64,000 nt of DNA from contig PUDQ02000010.1 in assembly GCA_002964805.2 (NCBI GenBank), positions 2,728,001 through 2,792,000 of the forward strand. The letters run 5' to 3'. The notes below the pieces were generated by a model. It saw only the letters and a list, made by a program, of their open reading frames with translations. It had not been told where the DNA came from and ran no database searches. The position numbers and the translations under genes are program-made. Numbering within the stretch: the first letter of the stretch is position 1; every line of letters begins with the position of its first letter. Shown piece after piece: positions 1-11,422 of the stretch. The DNA is from Trametes villosa. Its lineage: Eukaryota > Basidiomycota > Agaricomycetes > Polyporales > Polyporaceae.

Positions 1-266
1 GTCGGGATGGGCGACGAGCCCGTCGGGAGGCCGAGCACGAAGGGCTTCTCGGGCGTCGGCTTGAAGTCATTAATCCTGCGCGCGTTCCAGATCGCGCGTG
101 AGCTGTCAAGCATATGCGTTAGGCTATAGTCCAGACGTACCGCTTCGCGATGTAGTTGCCAATGTACTCTCCGACGTTGGCGGCATCGTCGCGAATAATG
201 AGACCTACAAAAGAAATCTAATTAGAAACACCTTTCCGCGCGCGAGCACGATGAACGCATACGCAT
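1..266 (-). CDS. nagB: glucosamine-6-phosphate deaminase, 5' end only
   Basis: Converts glucosamine-6-phosphate to fructose-6-phosphate and ammonia, the last step of GlcNAc catabolism, in the cytosol. Only the N-terminus is in the window. A four-base first exon (ATGC, 263-266) is followed by an intron with a gtatgc donor and a ttttgtag acceptor. The next exon reads [21 protein letters not shown] second intron (gtacgt...gcgcag) leads to [20 protein letters not shown], in which the LGLPTGSSP loop is the phosphosugar-binding signature of the NagB family. The start was chosen because M-R-L-I-I-R-D matches the usual N-terminus of the family and needs the tiny first exon. The catalytic residues lie beyond the window. 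The gene follows the NIMA kinase on the same strand, with 0.8 kb between them. Identity is secure for such a short piece; the exact first exon is inferred. Confidence 0.85.
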
Positions 267-1088
267 GGCAGGCGAGTCGCGGGCAGGTACGTTGAGGAGC
301 GAGTCGCGGGGAGGGAGCGAGGGTCGGATGCGGGGGAGGCAGTGGGCGGGGAGGGAGAGCAAGGTCCGCGTCGAGCAGATCTAAGTTCTAGCAACCCCTC
401 CCTTCCCTCGTCTTCCCTCGGGATCAAGACCAGTCGGCACGGACACCCTGGCCATCGCAGCGGGGCCTGCCGATAGACAGAGATTGGGTGTCGACGCGCG
501 CTGGAATCAGCGGGTGCATGTGGCGGCGGGCCCAGAAGCTGCTCCGCCCGCGCATCCTCCATAATTCCTTGCGCGTCCGCGCCCATATCGATATTGTGCA
601 GCGTGCTCGTCCTGGAAAGCTTTGCCCGCGCAGCAACCAACGTGCTCCGTACGACCATGTGCCCACGTCCTCCGAGACAGACGCTGGCCAATGGACGGTG
701 GAGGATGCGAGGAGCAGCGGACAACCTGATCAGTGCATCTTCCCTCGGACCGGCTTTCCGTACGTTTGCTACCGACTTCTTGCCGTCTGTTTGCGATGCG
801 CGTCTGACTGATATTCGCGGGTGAATAAGTACTGTACATTGCGGTGCATATGAAGTAGTCTCCATGAGAGGTATGTAAAACAACAGCTCTACGCGCCTGC
901 TACTCCCCAGGCCATAATATGGACGGTATCATCGGACTTGAACAGATTATCGTGGAGGGTAGGTGGAAGGGTGTCCCAAGAGAGCATGCAAATGCGATTG
1001 GAGAGGAGACGTGTCTTGCTGGTGTCGAGTCAAGTCGATGTGGTCGCAAAGAGAGAGAGAAAGCGGAGGAATGCTGCGCGCCAGCCGG
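267..1088. other. intergenic region between nagB and the NIMA kinase
   Basis: This 0.8 kb holds the promoter side of nagB and the 3' flank of the kinase. Several overlapping open frames occur on both strands, but none reads like a protein or shows convincing exon structure. I see no RNA gene or repeat here. Confidence 0.6.
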
Positions 1089-3926
1089 TCATGACCGCAC
1101 GCCCAACGCCTTCCGCGCCTCCTCGCTCGCTCTCTGCGCCTTCGCAACCGACGAGCGCACCTGCGTCACGCCCGCCGACGCCGGCCGCGAGCTTGCTTTC
1201 GCCGCGTTCACCGCCGCGATCGCGCGCAGCGTCGCGCCGCTCTTCCGCGGGGCGCCCCGCTGCCGCGTCGACGGCGCGGCGGCCCCCGTCGCGGACGTGC
1301 CGACACGGTCCTCCGTCTTCTTGATGAACGGGCTCGGCAGGTTCTCGACGTCCGCGAGGTCGTACTGGGGCGGGGGCGCCTGCGCGAGCGCTGCAACTGC
1401 GCCTGTTGCGGAGGGCACGCTGGACGTCGACGACGCACGGGTGATGCGCGTACGCCCGGATCCGGACCCAGAGGAGCTAGAGGCAGCTTCAGTCGCGACC
1501 GCGGCGGGGCGGTAGGCAGCGGACGCCGAAGCCGCACGTATCGACGGGCGACGCAACCTTGTCGGGCGTACCGCAGGTCCTGCGCTGGTGCTGGTGCTGG
1601 TACTGTTGCTCGAGCTCGCACCCGCGTAGTTCGTCGTGCTCTGTGTCGGAGTATGCTCCCCGTCGCTCTCCCTTCCCCTCTCCCTCCGCCTCTCCCTGCT
1701 GCTCGCAGACTCGTACTCGTCCTCGCCCAGCTCGACCTCCGCCTCGCTCCCGCTGTCCTCGTCCTCCGTGTCGAAGTCGAAGATCTTCGCAAAGTTGAGC
1801 CCGACCTTGGGCGTGTCCACGAAGAGCTTCGCGAGCTCCGCCGGGCTCGGCGTCGCGACCGGCTCGCCCGTCGCGGTCAGGATCACGCCCTTCATCGCGG
1901 ACGCGGGCGCGAGCTCCGCGAGCAGGTCCGCGCGCTTCGTCGGCATCGGCGTCTCGAACACGGGCAGCTTCTGCGGCGCGGGTGCCAATGTGTGCGCGGT
2001 GGTCTTCAGCGGCTCGGGCGACTCTGTGAGGCGGGCGAGTGGCGCCATGAGGTTCTTCACCTCCTCGAGCGGGTTCTTCGAGCGTGTGCGCCGCTCGGGG
2101 ACGGGGGCCGCCGCACTGGCCTCGAGCGCCTTCATCTTCGTCTCGAGCTCCTTCCGGACAGAGTCAAGCCGTGCGCGTTCCGCATCGATCTCGTCCGAAC
2201 GCTGCTGGACCCACTCCATGCGCTCCTCGACGGCGCGGCCCATGCCTTCACGCGTCTGGCGCTCCCAGTCGGCCCACATCCTTGCGACGTCCTCCTCTCG
2301 CCGGCGCACGGCCTCCATGATCTCCTCCTCCCGCCGTGCCATACGTGCGGCGACCTCTTCTTCCTGCTTCAGCACCATGGCGCGCAGCTCCTCGTCGCGC
2401 CTGGCGACCGCTGCGCGCACGCGCTGCTGCAGAGTCGTCTCGGCCGTGGCGAGAAGGGCCCGGAGCGAGGCGAGCTCCTCGTCCTTCTGGGCCACGACGG
2501 CGGTGATCTTCATCTCGCGCTCGTTGACGGCGGCTTCCCGTGACATCAAGTCGCGCTCCTTCGAGAGCAGTGCGCTCTTGTGGCCCTTCACGGCAATGAG
2601 CCTTGGAAAGAAGGTCAGTATCAGGCTGTATGCGCTGTTGCGACTCCCTGCTCACATCTTCTGTGTATCGAACACCTTGAGCGCGAGCTCTATCCGCTCG
2701 TGCTGAAGCAATTGGCTTGCAGAGGGGCGCATCGCAGGCTGAGAGAGCGTGAGTATGGATTGACATATTAACTAGTACTCATATACTCACGTTCAGGTTC
2801 AGCATCGACTTGATGACAGAAGCAAGCCCAGGACTATAACCCTTGGGTAATGGAGGTATCCGGCCGTTCCTATATCAATTCAACTCAGTACGAGATCCTT
2901 ACACGTGCTGCAAATGTGACGTACCGAATGAGGATGCTCAGCTCACTATGCGTCTTCGCCTCGTGGAATGGCGGTTTCAATGCACACAACTCGTAGATGA
3001 GGCAGCCTAATGACCAGATGTCGGACTTCGAGTCGTACGCCTTCTCCTGCATAAGTTCTGGCGACATGTAGTATGGTGTCTGAGCAGCGGCAAATCAGTC
3101 CCGCTGACCTCGCGCATACAGTCACGTAATACATACGCCGACATAGGTGTTAGCGAAGCTGGCTTGCGTGAGTGCTTTGGACAGGCCAAAGTCACCCAAC
3201 TTCACGGTGTTAGCCTCGTCCAGGAATACTGAGCATCCGTCGGTAAGTCACTCAGGTCTTGTAACGTTGTGCGCGCGGGAGTAGGAGGGTAGGAGGCAGA
3301 GTAAAACATACCGTTGTCGGGCTTCAAGTCCCGGTGCAGGATCTGCGCTCTCCTGTCCCTCCCATCTGCGTCCGTCCCCACACTGCTAGTCCTCCCGTGG
3401 CCGTTATTGGGGTGGTGACAGTGGTTGAGCGCAAGCAAAATTTGCATGAAGTAGTTCCAGATGGTGTCCTCTGGGATTGGTCGGTTGTGCCGCTGTGCTT
3501 GTTTGATGATGGAGGACAGGTCACCGCCCCCGCAGAACTCCATGAGGATGTAAAGAATGCCGGCGTCGCGGTCAACATGGCGGTCATGATAGCGTACGAT
3601 ATGTTCGTGGTTGAGGTCCTTGAGGATATTCCTACACCGGGTGTCAGTCCAGTGGCTAAACGTACGAGTCTGCGAGGCCGGAAGGGCACTGACACTTCTG
3701 CGACGATCTGCTTGCGGTCGCGCTCCGTCATACGCTCAAAGTTTAGCTCCTTGCGCGCAAAGATCTGCCAGGCCCAGCGGTCAGACGTGCTCGGGGAAGG
3801 GTGCTTGCCACATTAGCCACGACAACTCACGACGCCGTCTGCTTTCCGCCGGACCTTGCGGATGATGCCAAAGGAACCGTTCCCGATGATGTCGAGGGGC
3901 TCGTAGAGCTCGAGTGGAGAAGCCAT
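1089..3926 (-). CDS. nimA: NIMA-family serine/threonine kinase (Nek/KIN3-type)
   Basis: Mitotic protein kinase related to Aspergillus NIMA and human NEK2, expected in nucleus and spindle poles. Exon 1 starts [20 protein letters not shown], which contains the Gly-rich loop. Later exons give [15 protein letters not shown], the catalytic [10 protein letters not shown], the DFG segment [20 protein letters not shown], the activation-segment end [20 protein letters not shown], and [20 protein letters not shown] near the end of the kinase domain. The last exon, after an intron at about 2602-2655, is some 500 codons. It has a long charged coiled coil (about its first 170 codons), then Ser/Thr-rich disorder with an acidic patch and a conserved-looking SPFIKK element near the C-terminus. 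Several introns of about 50-100 bp interrupt the kinase domain. The large antisense frames over the last exon are shadows of its biased composition. The family is clear; orthology to KIN3/NEK2 is probable. Confidence 0.9.
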
Positions 3927-4394
3927 GGCGGCGGAGGCGGGGTCAGGGAGAGGAGGTCGGGATGGTGGAAATGAAGAGAAGCAGCGCAGGCCTCGACAGC
4001 CGAAACTGTACTCGAACACGAGCGCCCGTCACAGACGCCCAACGCGTCCCCCCATCACGTGGCCGCGTCTTCAGCGCTTCTGCAATCACTCCCGAAGTCT
4101 GGAAGTACTGTTCTCTCGGTGTGTAGAGACGCAGAGCTCGATGAGTCGATGGTCGACCACAAGCATTCGCAAGAAAAGGTGTATGCTTAGGAGGGCTCAT
4201 ACGTCCGTAGATGATACGAATGACGGACGCGTGGTCCTCATAGGGACTCGTTCCCGAGAGTAAGCGCTAGCAACCGAATTATTCGAGCTGCATTACACTG
4301 TCTCTAGGTACAACGACAACATTACAGCAGTTCGGGATATGTACACATGAGCATACGGGCTCGCGTACGCGCGAGAAACATACGGATACCCATC
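3927..4394. other. intergenic region, NIMA kinase promoter side
   Basis: About 470 bp separate the kinase start from the stop of the upstream gene on the same strand. It should hold the kinase promoter and the TPP1-like 3' UTR. No gene or recognisable element was seen. Confidence 0.6.
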
Positions 4395-7300
4395 CTACTT
4401 ATCCCCAGCAGCCTCCCTCTCCTTCTCCTGCTTTCGACGGAAGCGCACCTTACCGGTCTTCAGTAGAATCTCCAAAAGTTCGTCCCACCCAAGCAGCGGA
4501 GGCCCTCCATCAGTGCGCGTTGGTTCCAGCTGAATCTCCGAGAGCCCCCCGAGTAGGGGCGCATCAGGGTCTCTAGACGACCGGGCCGCAGAGACGGCAG
4601 CGCTACTCGACGCCTTTCCAGACCTCTGAGAACTCGGTCCCGCCACAGGTCCCGCTGCGCGCGAGCTAGATCGTCGATCCGCTTTGGCGAGACTAGCAGA
4701 TGAGCCACTCCGAGAGGCAGTGGGTCTCGAAGTCACAGAGTCCTGCTGACCTTCACGGGAGGAAGACGCCGATGCCACCGACTTCCCCTTCGCGCTACCG
4801 GAGAGTGGCCTGTTACTAGCCTCAGCGGCAGACGCAGCTTGATTTAATGGAGTTGCTGCTTGTCCATGGGTGCGGGGGGCGTGAGAGGATGCGCGAGAAG
4901 ATGACCGCGACGCGGCGCGGAGGTCGACGTGCTTTACGTCGCGAGAGCTTCCTGCGCTCCCTGAGCCGCCGGCTGAGCCGGTACTAGGTCGGGTGAACGA
5001 CTGGCGGTTGACATTCGACGGGCCGGCGACTGGGCGGGAGGATGACGCGGAAGAGCTAGGTCTAGACAAAGGGGGCTTCGCACCAGCAAGGCTGGGCACG
5101 GCTGGCTTCTGCTTGGCCTGAGAGGTCGTTGCAGGCAAGGGGATGAGCGCTGGGACGGCGCCACCGGATGTCTTGCGCTTCTTCACTGGGGATTGGTCGT
5201 GGACGGGAGATGGCGACGACGTTCTGGCGGAGCGTTTCTTAGTCTGCGGCTCAGGCACTGGAGGTGCTGCGAAAGGTTTTGCTGGCGGTGCCTTGGTCGT
5301 CTTCGAGGGCGGAGCTCGCGTTGTAGATGGCCCCGCGACTTCTTGTGCTTTCGTCTTCCGCATGAACGCCGGCGCCGCCCAGATGGCGGGGTCGTGTGCA
5401 GGTTGAGAAGGCCCGCTCGCTGCCTCGTCCTGCCCCGCTTCGCGGCCCTTACCCTTACCCGCACTACCCTCGCCTAGCGCCTCGGCATCAGGCGGGGGAG
5501 GAAGCACATCTGCCCTGTCCGTCGCCCGCTTGCGCATCTCGATGACCTTCTGCGCCTTCACCACATACTCCTCGATCATCCCCGCCGTCCGCGCGTCGTC
5601 CGGCTCCAAACGCTCCTCCCCATCCCCTACACTCTGTCGGGGCACCGTCTTGCGCACCGACGCCTTCGAGCGCCCTGGCCGAGGCGCGGCGCGCTGCCGC
5701 GTCGGGGTCGCGGAGTCCGGAATGGGGGCGGCGAGCGGGTCGGAGAGCAGCTCATCCACTTCCGTCTGGCTGTCCTCCGAGTCGTCGACGGATGTGATTG
5801 CGGCCCAACGGGGCGCAGAGCTGGTAGCGCTCATGTCTTGGTCGATAGCCATTGGAGACGGCGGACGTTCGTCCGGAGCTACGGTGTCCTCAGTAGGCAC
5901 ATCTGCCTCTGGAGGTTCCTCGACGTTTTCGCCACTAGCTGGAAGGGAACCGTCTGCAGGAGTCTGTGAATCCGGAGGCACCACATCTTCCGCGGTGGGC
6001 GCAGGTGCATCCACGCCTTCCTGACTCTGCGAGTCGCCCTTGTACGACAGACTCTGCTGCGACCGACGTTGCGGCTGTTCTTGCGACTCCTGCGAGTCGC
6101 CCGCTCCCTCCCCAGCTTGCCCGCCCTCGTCCGGCACTCCTCCCTGAATACCATCCTCGGCTCCATGTACAGCACCGTCACGGCTCTCCGGATCCCGCTG
6201 GTCCCGGGTCATGGGCACGACCTCATTCCGGAGCTGCGACGGCCGCTGCGACTGCGACTGCGACTGCGACCTATCCCCATCCGACGACTGGCTATGGCTC
6301 TGGCTCTGGCTCTGACTCTGGCTTTGCGACGGTCGCTGACTCCCCGGACTCGCCGTGTCCGAGTTCTCCACCAACACCCGTCCCTCCCCGCTTGCATCCG
6401 GGTCGCGCCTTAGCGAGGAGAACTGCGGTAGCGGCACCCGCCGCACCACAGCGGCCGGGTACGCCGGCGTCACAGGCACGGGTGCGGGACGAGGCGAGGA
6501 CGTCGGTGAGGGCGGGAGCCGGTAACTGGGTATGGGGAGGCTGGAGGGCGGGAGCGTGTCCAGGGTGTCTTTGGACGGGTTGTATGCGGTCGGGGAGGAG
6601 GCGCGAGGTGGGGAGGATGCGTATGGGATCGAGGGCATGGATGAGGGTGGGGCTTGTATACGGGGTTGGGCGGGTGGGGGCATCGGTAGGGAGCGGCTAG
6701 GCGAGGCCTCTGGGTCTGCTGCAGGAGGGTCGACGTCCATGCCCACTTCAGGGATGTCTGCTCGTAGATCGGTTGGTGCCTCTTCGTCCATGGAAGTGTC
6801 GCTCTCCTTGAAGAGGTCATCGTCCGACTCGTCCTCTGTTGCAGATGTCTCGTCTCCGAGCGGGGGCGAGCTGCCCTGGACTGAAGGAGACCAGTGGGAG
6901 GGCGTGCGAGCCGGGGAGGTGGAGTTTGTCGGTGATGGCGACCGTCTCGTAGGGGAAACGCTAGTTCTGGCTGAGGGTTGTCTCGCTGCTGTTGAAGCTG
7001 GTGTACCAGTCAGGTCTTCAACAAGGAAAGGGTGAGCTCTTCGACGTACCTGATTGTGAACGGGTCCGACTTCGCAGATCGGGTGATTGGGCTTTGTCAG
7101 GGACAGACTCGAAGACAGCCGCGCGGGAAATTCCTGTGGCATAGTGTGAATGTGTTGAATGTATAGCGAATCACGCCTTCGTACCACAAAGTAGTAGCAA
7201 CTGTTCGTAAACATCGTCTGGTGGACGAATATACTGCATCATGTTCGTGTGTAGTCGCTATATGCGTATTGTGAGTAAGATCTGTTGCTCGCGCTGTCAT

Positions 7301-8221
7301 CGAGACCTACCTTCCAGCTTGCTCGCCGGACGGCCTCTTTGCTGACGATGGGTCGTTGCCCCACGGTATCAGTCGATGGCCGTGGTTTAAGTGCCGAAGA
7401 CCTCCTCGCCACTTGGACCTTGACATCCATAGCGTTGATAGTCGTCTGACGGAGGATGTCCATGGTGTTTGCCTGCAGTTTATCGGCCTGCACCGCTGCT
7501 TGAGCCAGCAGTCGCTCCTTCTTCAGCTTGAGAACATTGCTGGATATAGCGTAAGCACGCGGCTGAGGTAGCGTTACGAGTTCGCGATGACCTACCCACC
7601 ACCTCCTTCTTGCTGGTGTCCGACCATCCACTCTCGGATGTTCGGGTCCTGGGCGACATCCACGGGGGCACCCCACATCGCTTCTCCATAAGACCCCACA
7701 AGCTCAATCTCGTCCACATCCAGGTATAGCCTCGGCTTGTCGGTCATACCTCCGCCACTTTCCCGACGCGCAACCCGCCCGAAAGCAGGGCGGACCTTCT
7801 TAAGACGTACGACCGCAGACTTGTACGAGGTTATGGAGTTACCTGCGTGCTCAGGGTGCCTGCGCTGGGATTAACACGCCAATCCCCAAGCACAATTACA
7901 CTCACTTCATAAGTCTCTCAACCGCATCGATGCTGAGGCGGGCGTGGATGAGATGCTTCTTGTCGGAGACATCGGCCCAGATGAAGCACGGGCCTTTGCT
8001 GCCCGAGGCCGGGAACGTGAGGAACTACGAAGGGGGTGTATATTGTCAGTCTCTAGACCTTGTTGGGTGTATCACATGCATCAGGTTATGTCATATACCT
8101 TGACCAGCTGCGCTTTGGACGCCTTCTCAGTTCGAGGCACGGCTGAGAGGTTTCCTCCGTACCGCTCAGCTACGGAGATGAGGTAGTCCAGAATCCAGGG
8201 TGTCCGCAGAGCGTCGGCCAT
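4395..8221 (-). CDS. TPP1: TPP1/Tpz1-like shelterin subunit with SQ-rich disordered region
   Basis: Probable telomere-capping protein. The start MADALRTPWILDYLISVAER resembles the N-terminus of TPP1 OB folds (PW-I-x-x-L-I in human ACD). Further OB-fold strands follow: SGSKGPCFIWADVSDKKHLI, ITSYKSAVVRLKKVRPAF and RLYLDVDEIELVGSYGEAMW. TPP1 proteins bridge Pot1 to the rest of shelterin and recruit telomerase. Introns lie at about 8053-8099, 7864-7910, 7560-7610 and 7140-7310; the second uses a downstream AG so that the frame is kept. The remaining roughly 900 residues are Ser/Pro-rich disorder with an SQ-repeat cluster (6229-6345), basic NLS-like KKRKTS and a conserved-looking C-terminus (PLLGWDELLEILLKTGKVRF) that may be a protein-binding helix, as in Tpz1. 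The 335 bp upstream are shared with the divergent HNH gene. The OB-fold assignment is by eye; a different OB-fold protein is the main alternative. Confidence 0.68.
6229..6345 (-). repeat. low-complexity SQ-repeat coding tract
   Basis: Imperfect 6-bp repeats (ctctgg / ctgcga on the + strand) encode two runs of alternating Ser-Gln inside the TPP1-like protein. More SQ and TQ dipeptides lie downstream in the protein (plus-strand 5770-6090). The tract is in frame in the surrounding open reading frame. Confidence 0.85.
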
Positions 8222-8555
8222 GTCAAGAGAGCATTAGCTGTATTGAAGCGGAGAACAGGGGGGGGGGGCGCCAAGGGCGAGCGAGGAGAGAGGAGGACAA
8301 GAGCGGGGGAGGGCCGGAATCCGGGGATCGACCTCGATCGACGCGTTCGTCCAGCGGCCACAGGGGGCTGTCACACTGACGCGTGTGTGACAGGCGCGTG
8401 ACGCTACGCGACTGGGCGGCCGCTCGGCGCTCGGTCACTTGCCACGGACGCTCCTGAAGGACCCGAGCACACAGCTGCAGCGCTACTGTAGCTTAAAACA
8501 TCCCATCATGTTCCCTTGACTTCCCCACCCCCCTCTCCTCGTCTGCCACCTCACC
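8222..8555. promoter_or_regulatory. divergent promoter region, TPP1-like / HNH copy 1
   Basis: These 334 bp separate two divergent start codons and must hold both promoters. A poly-G run lies at about 8258-8268. From about 8451 (ctcctgaaggacccgagcac) to the HNH start the sequence is shared with the regions upstream of HNH copies 2 and 3, so the left edge of the tandem unit falls here. No clear TATA box was seen. Confidence 0.5.
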
Positions 8556-11052
8556 ATGCCCGCCCTCGCCGCTCTCCCTGAGGAACCCGTCGCTCGCGCT
8601 GCCGCCGTAGTTCGACTTTATGCGCACCCCCGGGATCAAGCCCTGCTCCTAGCGCTCCTGCAATACGCTCCTAACGAGAAGGGTCGGAACAATATCGCGC
8701 AGAAGATCATCCAGTCTGCGGACGTGTACAAGACCGACGGCGACGCTCGCTGTCTGAGCCAAGTTGCCGACTTTTTTTGGCGCAATGTCATCCTCCCAGG
8801 TATCGTACTGCGGGCATACCATGTTCTCCTACCTCGCCTTACACGCGTATTCCAGTGCGTGTGACGGGCGGAATGACCCCGGAGCCGAGGAGCAGGCTTT
8901 CTCACAGCGGCTTCAGCTCTGCCGACCAAGTCTGCTCTCCAGCGGAGACGGAAGCAATCAATGACCTTAAGGGCGTCATGGAATCCGTTCGCACGTTTAT
9001 TCTGTCCGTGTACTTGTCACGCTCACCCTCATCCGTCCCAGGCGGCCGAAAGAGACAGGTATAGATGCGTGATTTCGGGGAAACTCGATCCTGAGAGTAT
9101 CGCGAGTGGGTGAGTTCCATTTACCTCGTGCATGAGGGGAAGTCTCAGGAGACGCGCAGTAATGCTTGTCCACCCTACACGTCACAGTACTAGCTGCAGA
9201 CGCTGCTGGGTAGTGCTCTGGAGGCGCTCGCCAAGATCCTAGCCTGACTCCGCTAGACCCCGGGTTGGACCCGAGCAGGTCCAACCAGGGGCCGAGTAGG
9301 GGACTGGACAAATGGGATTTGGGCAGAAAGCCCTGTCCGTTAGACTAGGCGTTCGACGGAATATGTGCCGTAGGACATATGGAGGTCCCCGGAACGCTTC
9401 GTCTCCAGCAGGCGAATTGAATGGGTCACCTTTCGTATGCGCGTAGAGTGCTACTCGCTGGACGCTCGGGATGCTTGATGCCGACGCTGACGACGTGCGC
9501 GCGATATGCGCATGTGCATTTACTCGCTACACATGTTTCGGCCACCCTTTCCCTGGTTCGGGCATTTCGTAGAGACTCCAAGGCCGTGGCAAGCCCAACC
9601 TGCATGGGTCTGACCGGCCGCTGAATGGCTCAAGCGATGGTCCCAGGGTAACACTACCGGAACGGGGCAGGGCAAGGGTGGCGGCGCAGTGCGAGCAGCG
9701 AGCGGGCGCCATGTCGGCGGTCGGCAGTATCGACAAACCTAAGCACGCTGACCAGCGCAACCACGCTGACGACGTGTAGTGTGGACGTGAGGTTAACGAA
9801 CGCAGTCATGCTTTTACCGTTGTCGTGCGGAACATGTTCCGCGAAACATCGTGTTCAAGCGACGTGACGCTTTCGATATGGGGTAGTGCGGGTACTGGCA
9901 AGGTTACAAGGGCACGTCCCCGACAAGCCATTGTGTCCCCTTGCATCCCTAGACTTGGTTCGTGAAAGAACTCACACAAGTTTGGGAGGTACCCGCATTT
10001 GCAAGCTTGCACCCACTTGGGGGTGCGGGTTCGCGGGTGGGGACAATCTTGGGTTGAGTTGAGGCAGGGTCCCAGGAAGAACTCGGATCTATAAGACGGG
10101 ATAGTCTGCTGGCGCTTTGAGCTGGGCCGTAGGCACGCAGCACGGGGTGGCCCGTGTATCAATTCCATCCTTGGCTCAGCGTTGGGGTAGCATGAGACCA
10201 TAACGATTGCACTGTGAGTTGCGTCCTCAGCGCGTGCATGATTTCATACCATGTCCAAGATGTTACATTGAGCCTGACTCCCCGGGCTCCACCTAGCATC
10301 GTCGTTTTACGATACTGTGCCGTACTGACCCAAACCTTCACCAGCTCAGACACATTCGACCTTCCCGACTGCGGCCTCGAAGTCACCCGCGTCGCACACA
10401 TTATCCCCTTCTCCCTCCGCCATAGCACGCGCACCGCCTCAGGACACCTCCCCTCCATCTGGTCAGCACTCGAGTGCTTCGGCGGCGTCGACCTCGGCCC
10501 CCTCATGCACTGTGGTATCAACTCGCTCGACAACGTCATCACCCTCTCTGCGACGTGCGCACCTTCCCGCACTACCACATGTCCGGACTAACCCTGTTTT
10601 CCCCTTTCCTTCCCCCCCTCGGCCCCGCAGCGTACACCGATACTTCACCGAGCTCCAGGTCGCGCTGGAACCCCTCCCGGTCCGTAATTCCCTTCCTTGC
10701 GTCTTCCGGCGTACCCTGCTGACCCGCCCCGCATAACTCCCACCGCCACCAGGACGCACCCCATACGTACACCGTGCGCACCTGGGGCAAAGTCGCGCCG
10801 CGGCTCGGCCTGCCGAAGACCGTGAAGCTCTCCCGCAGCGGCACCGATGCGGGCCCGCTCCCGAGCCCAGCATACCTCGCGCTGCACTGCGCGATCTGCC
10901 GCGTGCTGTGGGCGTCCGCGCGCGCAGAGGAGCTCAAGGACGTGCTCGACGACCTCGAGGAGGTCGCGCTGCTCGCCGCGGACGGGAGCTCCGCAAGCCT
11001 GATCAACATCGCCATCTACCGCTCGCTCGCGTTCGCCCGCACGGACGCGTAG
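8556..11052 (+). CDS. HNH_2-type endonuclease domain protein, copy 1 (intact)
   Basis: Member of the fungal HNH nuclease-domain family (PF13391 type), function unknown. Proposed exons are 8556-8799, 8856-9007, 9042-9109, 10345-10554, 10631-10679 and 10753-11052; they sum to 1023 nt and keep one frame (340 aa). The ββα-metal core is visible: RDRYRCVISGKLDPESIASG, then LEVTRVAHIIPFSL with the catalytic-type His, then INSLDNVITLSATVHRYF with the Asn and second His. The C-terminal exon is PDAPHTYTVRTWGKVAPRLG followed by a helical tail. The second intron would be only 34 nt, or 55 nt with the donor at 8987; both keep frame. The intron at 9110-10344 is 1.2 kb, far longer than the others. The gene is divergent from the TPP1-like gene and convergent with the RAD23 fragment. 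DNA cleavage activity is inferred from the family only. Confidence 0.85.
9110..10344 (+). other. long divergent intron of HNH copy 1
   Basis: GT-AG intron (gtgagt...caccag) splitting the HNH fold between the CVISG and AHIIPFSL blocks. The first 60 bp or so resemble the same intron in copies 2 and 3; the rest is largely unrelated. It holds no convincing reading frame. A stretch at 9255-9305 (gggttggacccgagcaggtc) is loosely matched in copy 3 near 28663-28705. Confidence 0.75.
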
Positions 11053-11422
11053 CGCACCCTCAACCCCCGAACCCGGGACCCGGGGACGGGCTGCGCCCCT
11101 GGTCCCACAGACAAAAAGGAACTGTAGAGCCCGCTAATGTTGTCTGTTGTCGCACCGCTGTACGGTGTACCACCACTCCATGTCTCGCTATCGCATGTCT
11201 CGCTACCCGCTGTCCCGCTACCCTTGTATACACATCTTAATTCATCCGGTTCTTGGCTAGTGTCCGCCCCCCTGAAACACGCGAGCGCACGGGTACATCA
11301 GAATAGTTACATCGTCGGGCGGGAGCTGCTGTATGCATCATGGTACACGGAAGACAAATAGCTACATAGACATCTGGATATCCTCTCCCCGGAACCGAAG
11401 GCGGGCGGGACGAACGGCAGGT
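11053..11422. other. convergent 3' flanks of HNH copy 1 and RAD23 fragment
   Basis: This 370 bp segment lies between two convergent stop codons. It is nearly identical in unit 3 and somewhat shorter in unit 2, and contains three tandem atgtctcgctat/acc-like repeats (11179-11222). It should supply both 3' UTRs. No gene is seen. Confidence 0.6.

Noticed and set aside
1636..2706. 356-codon plus-strand frame over the kinase tail
   Set aside because: Ser/Arg-rich shadow of the coiled-coil exon on the other strand.
9255..9305. Possible tRNA-like or hairpin element around gggttggacccgagcaggtccaacc
   Set aside because: Inverted matches are short and no cloverleaf can be drawn; kept only as part of the intron.
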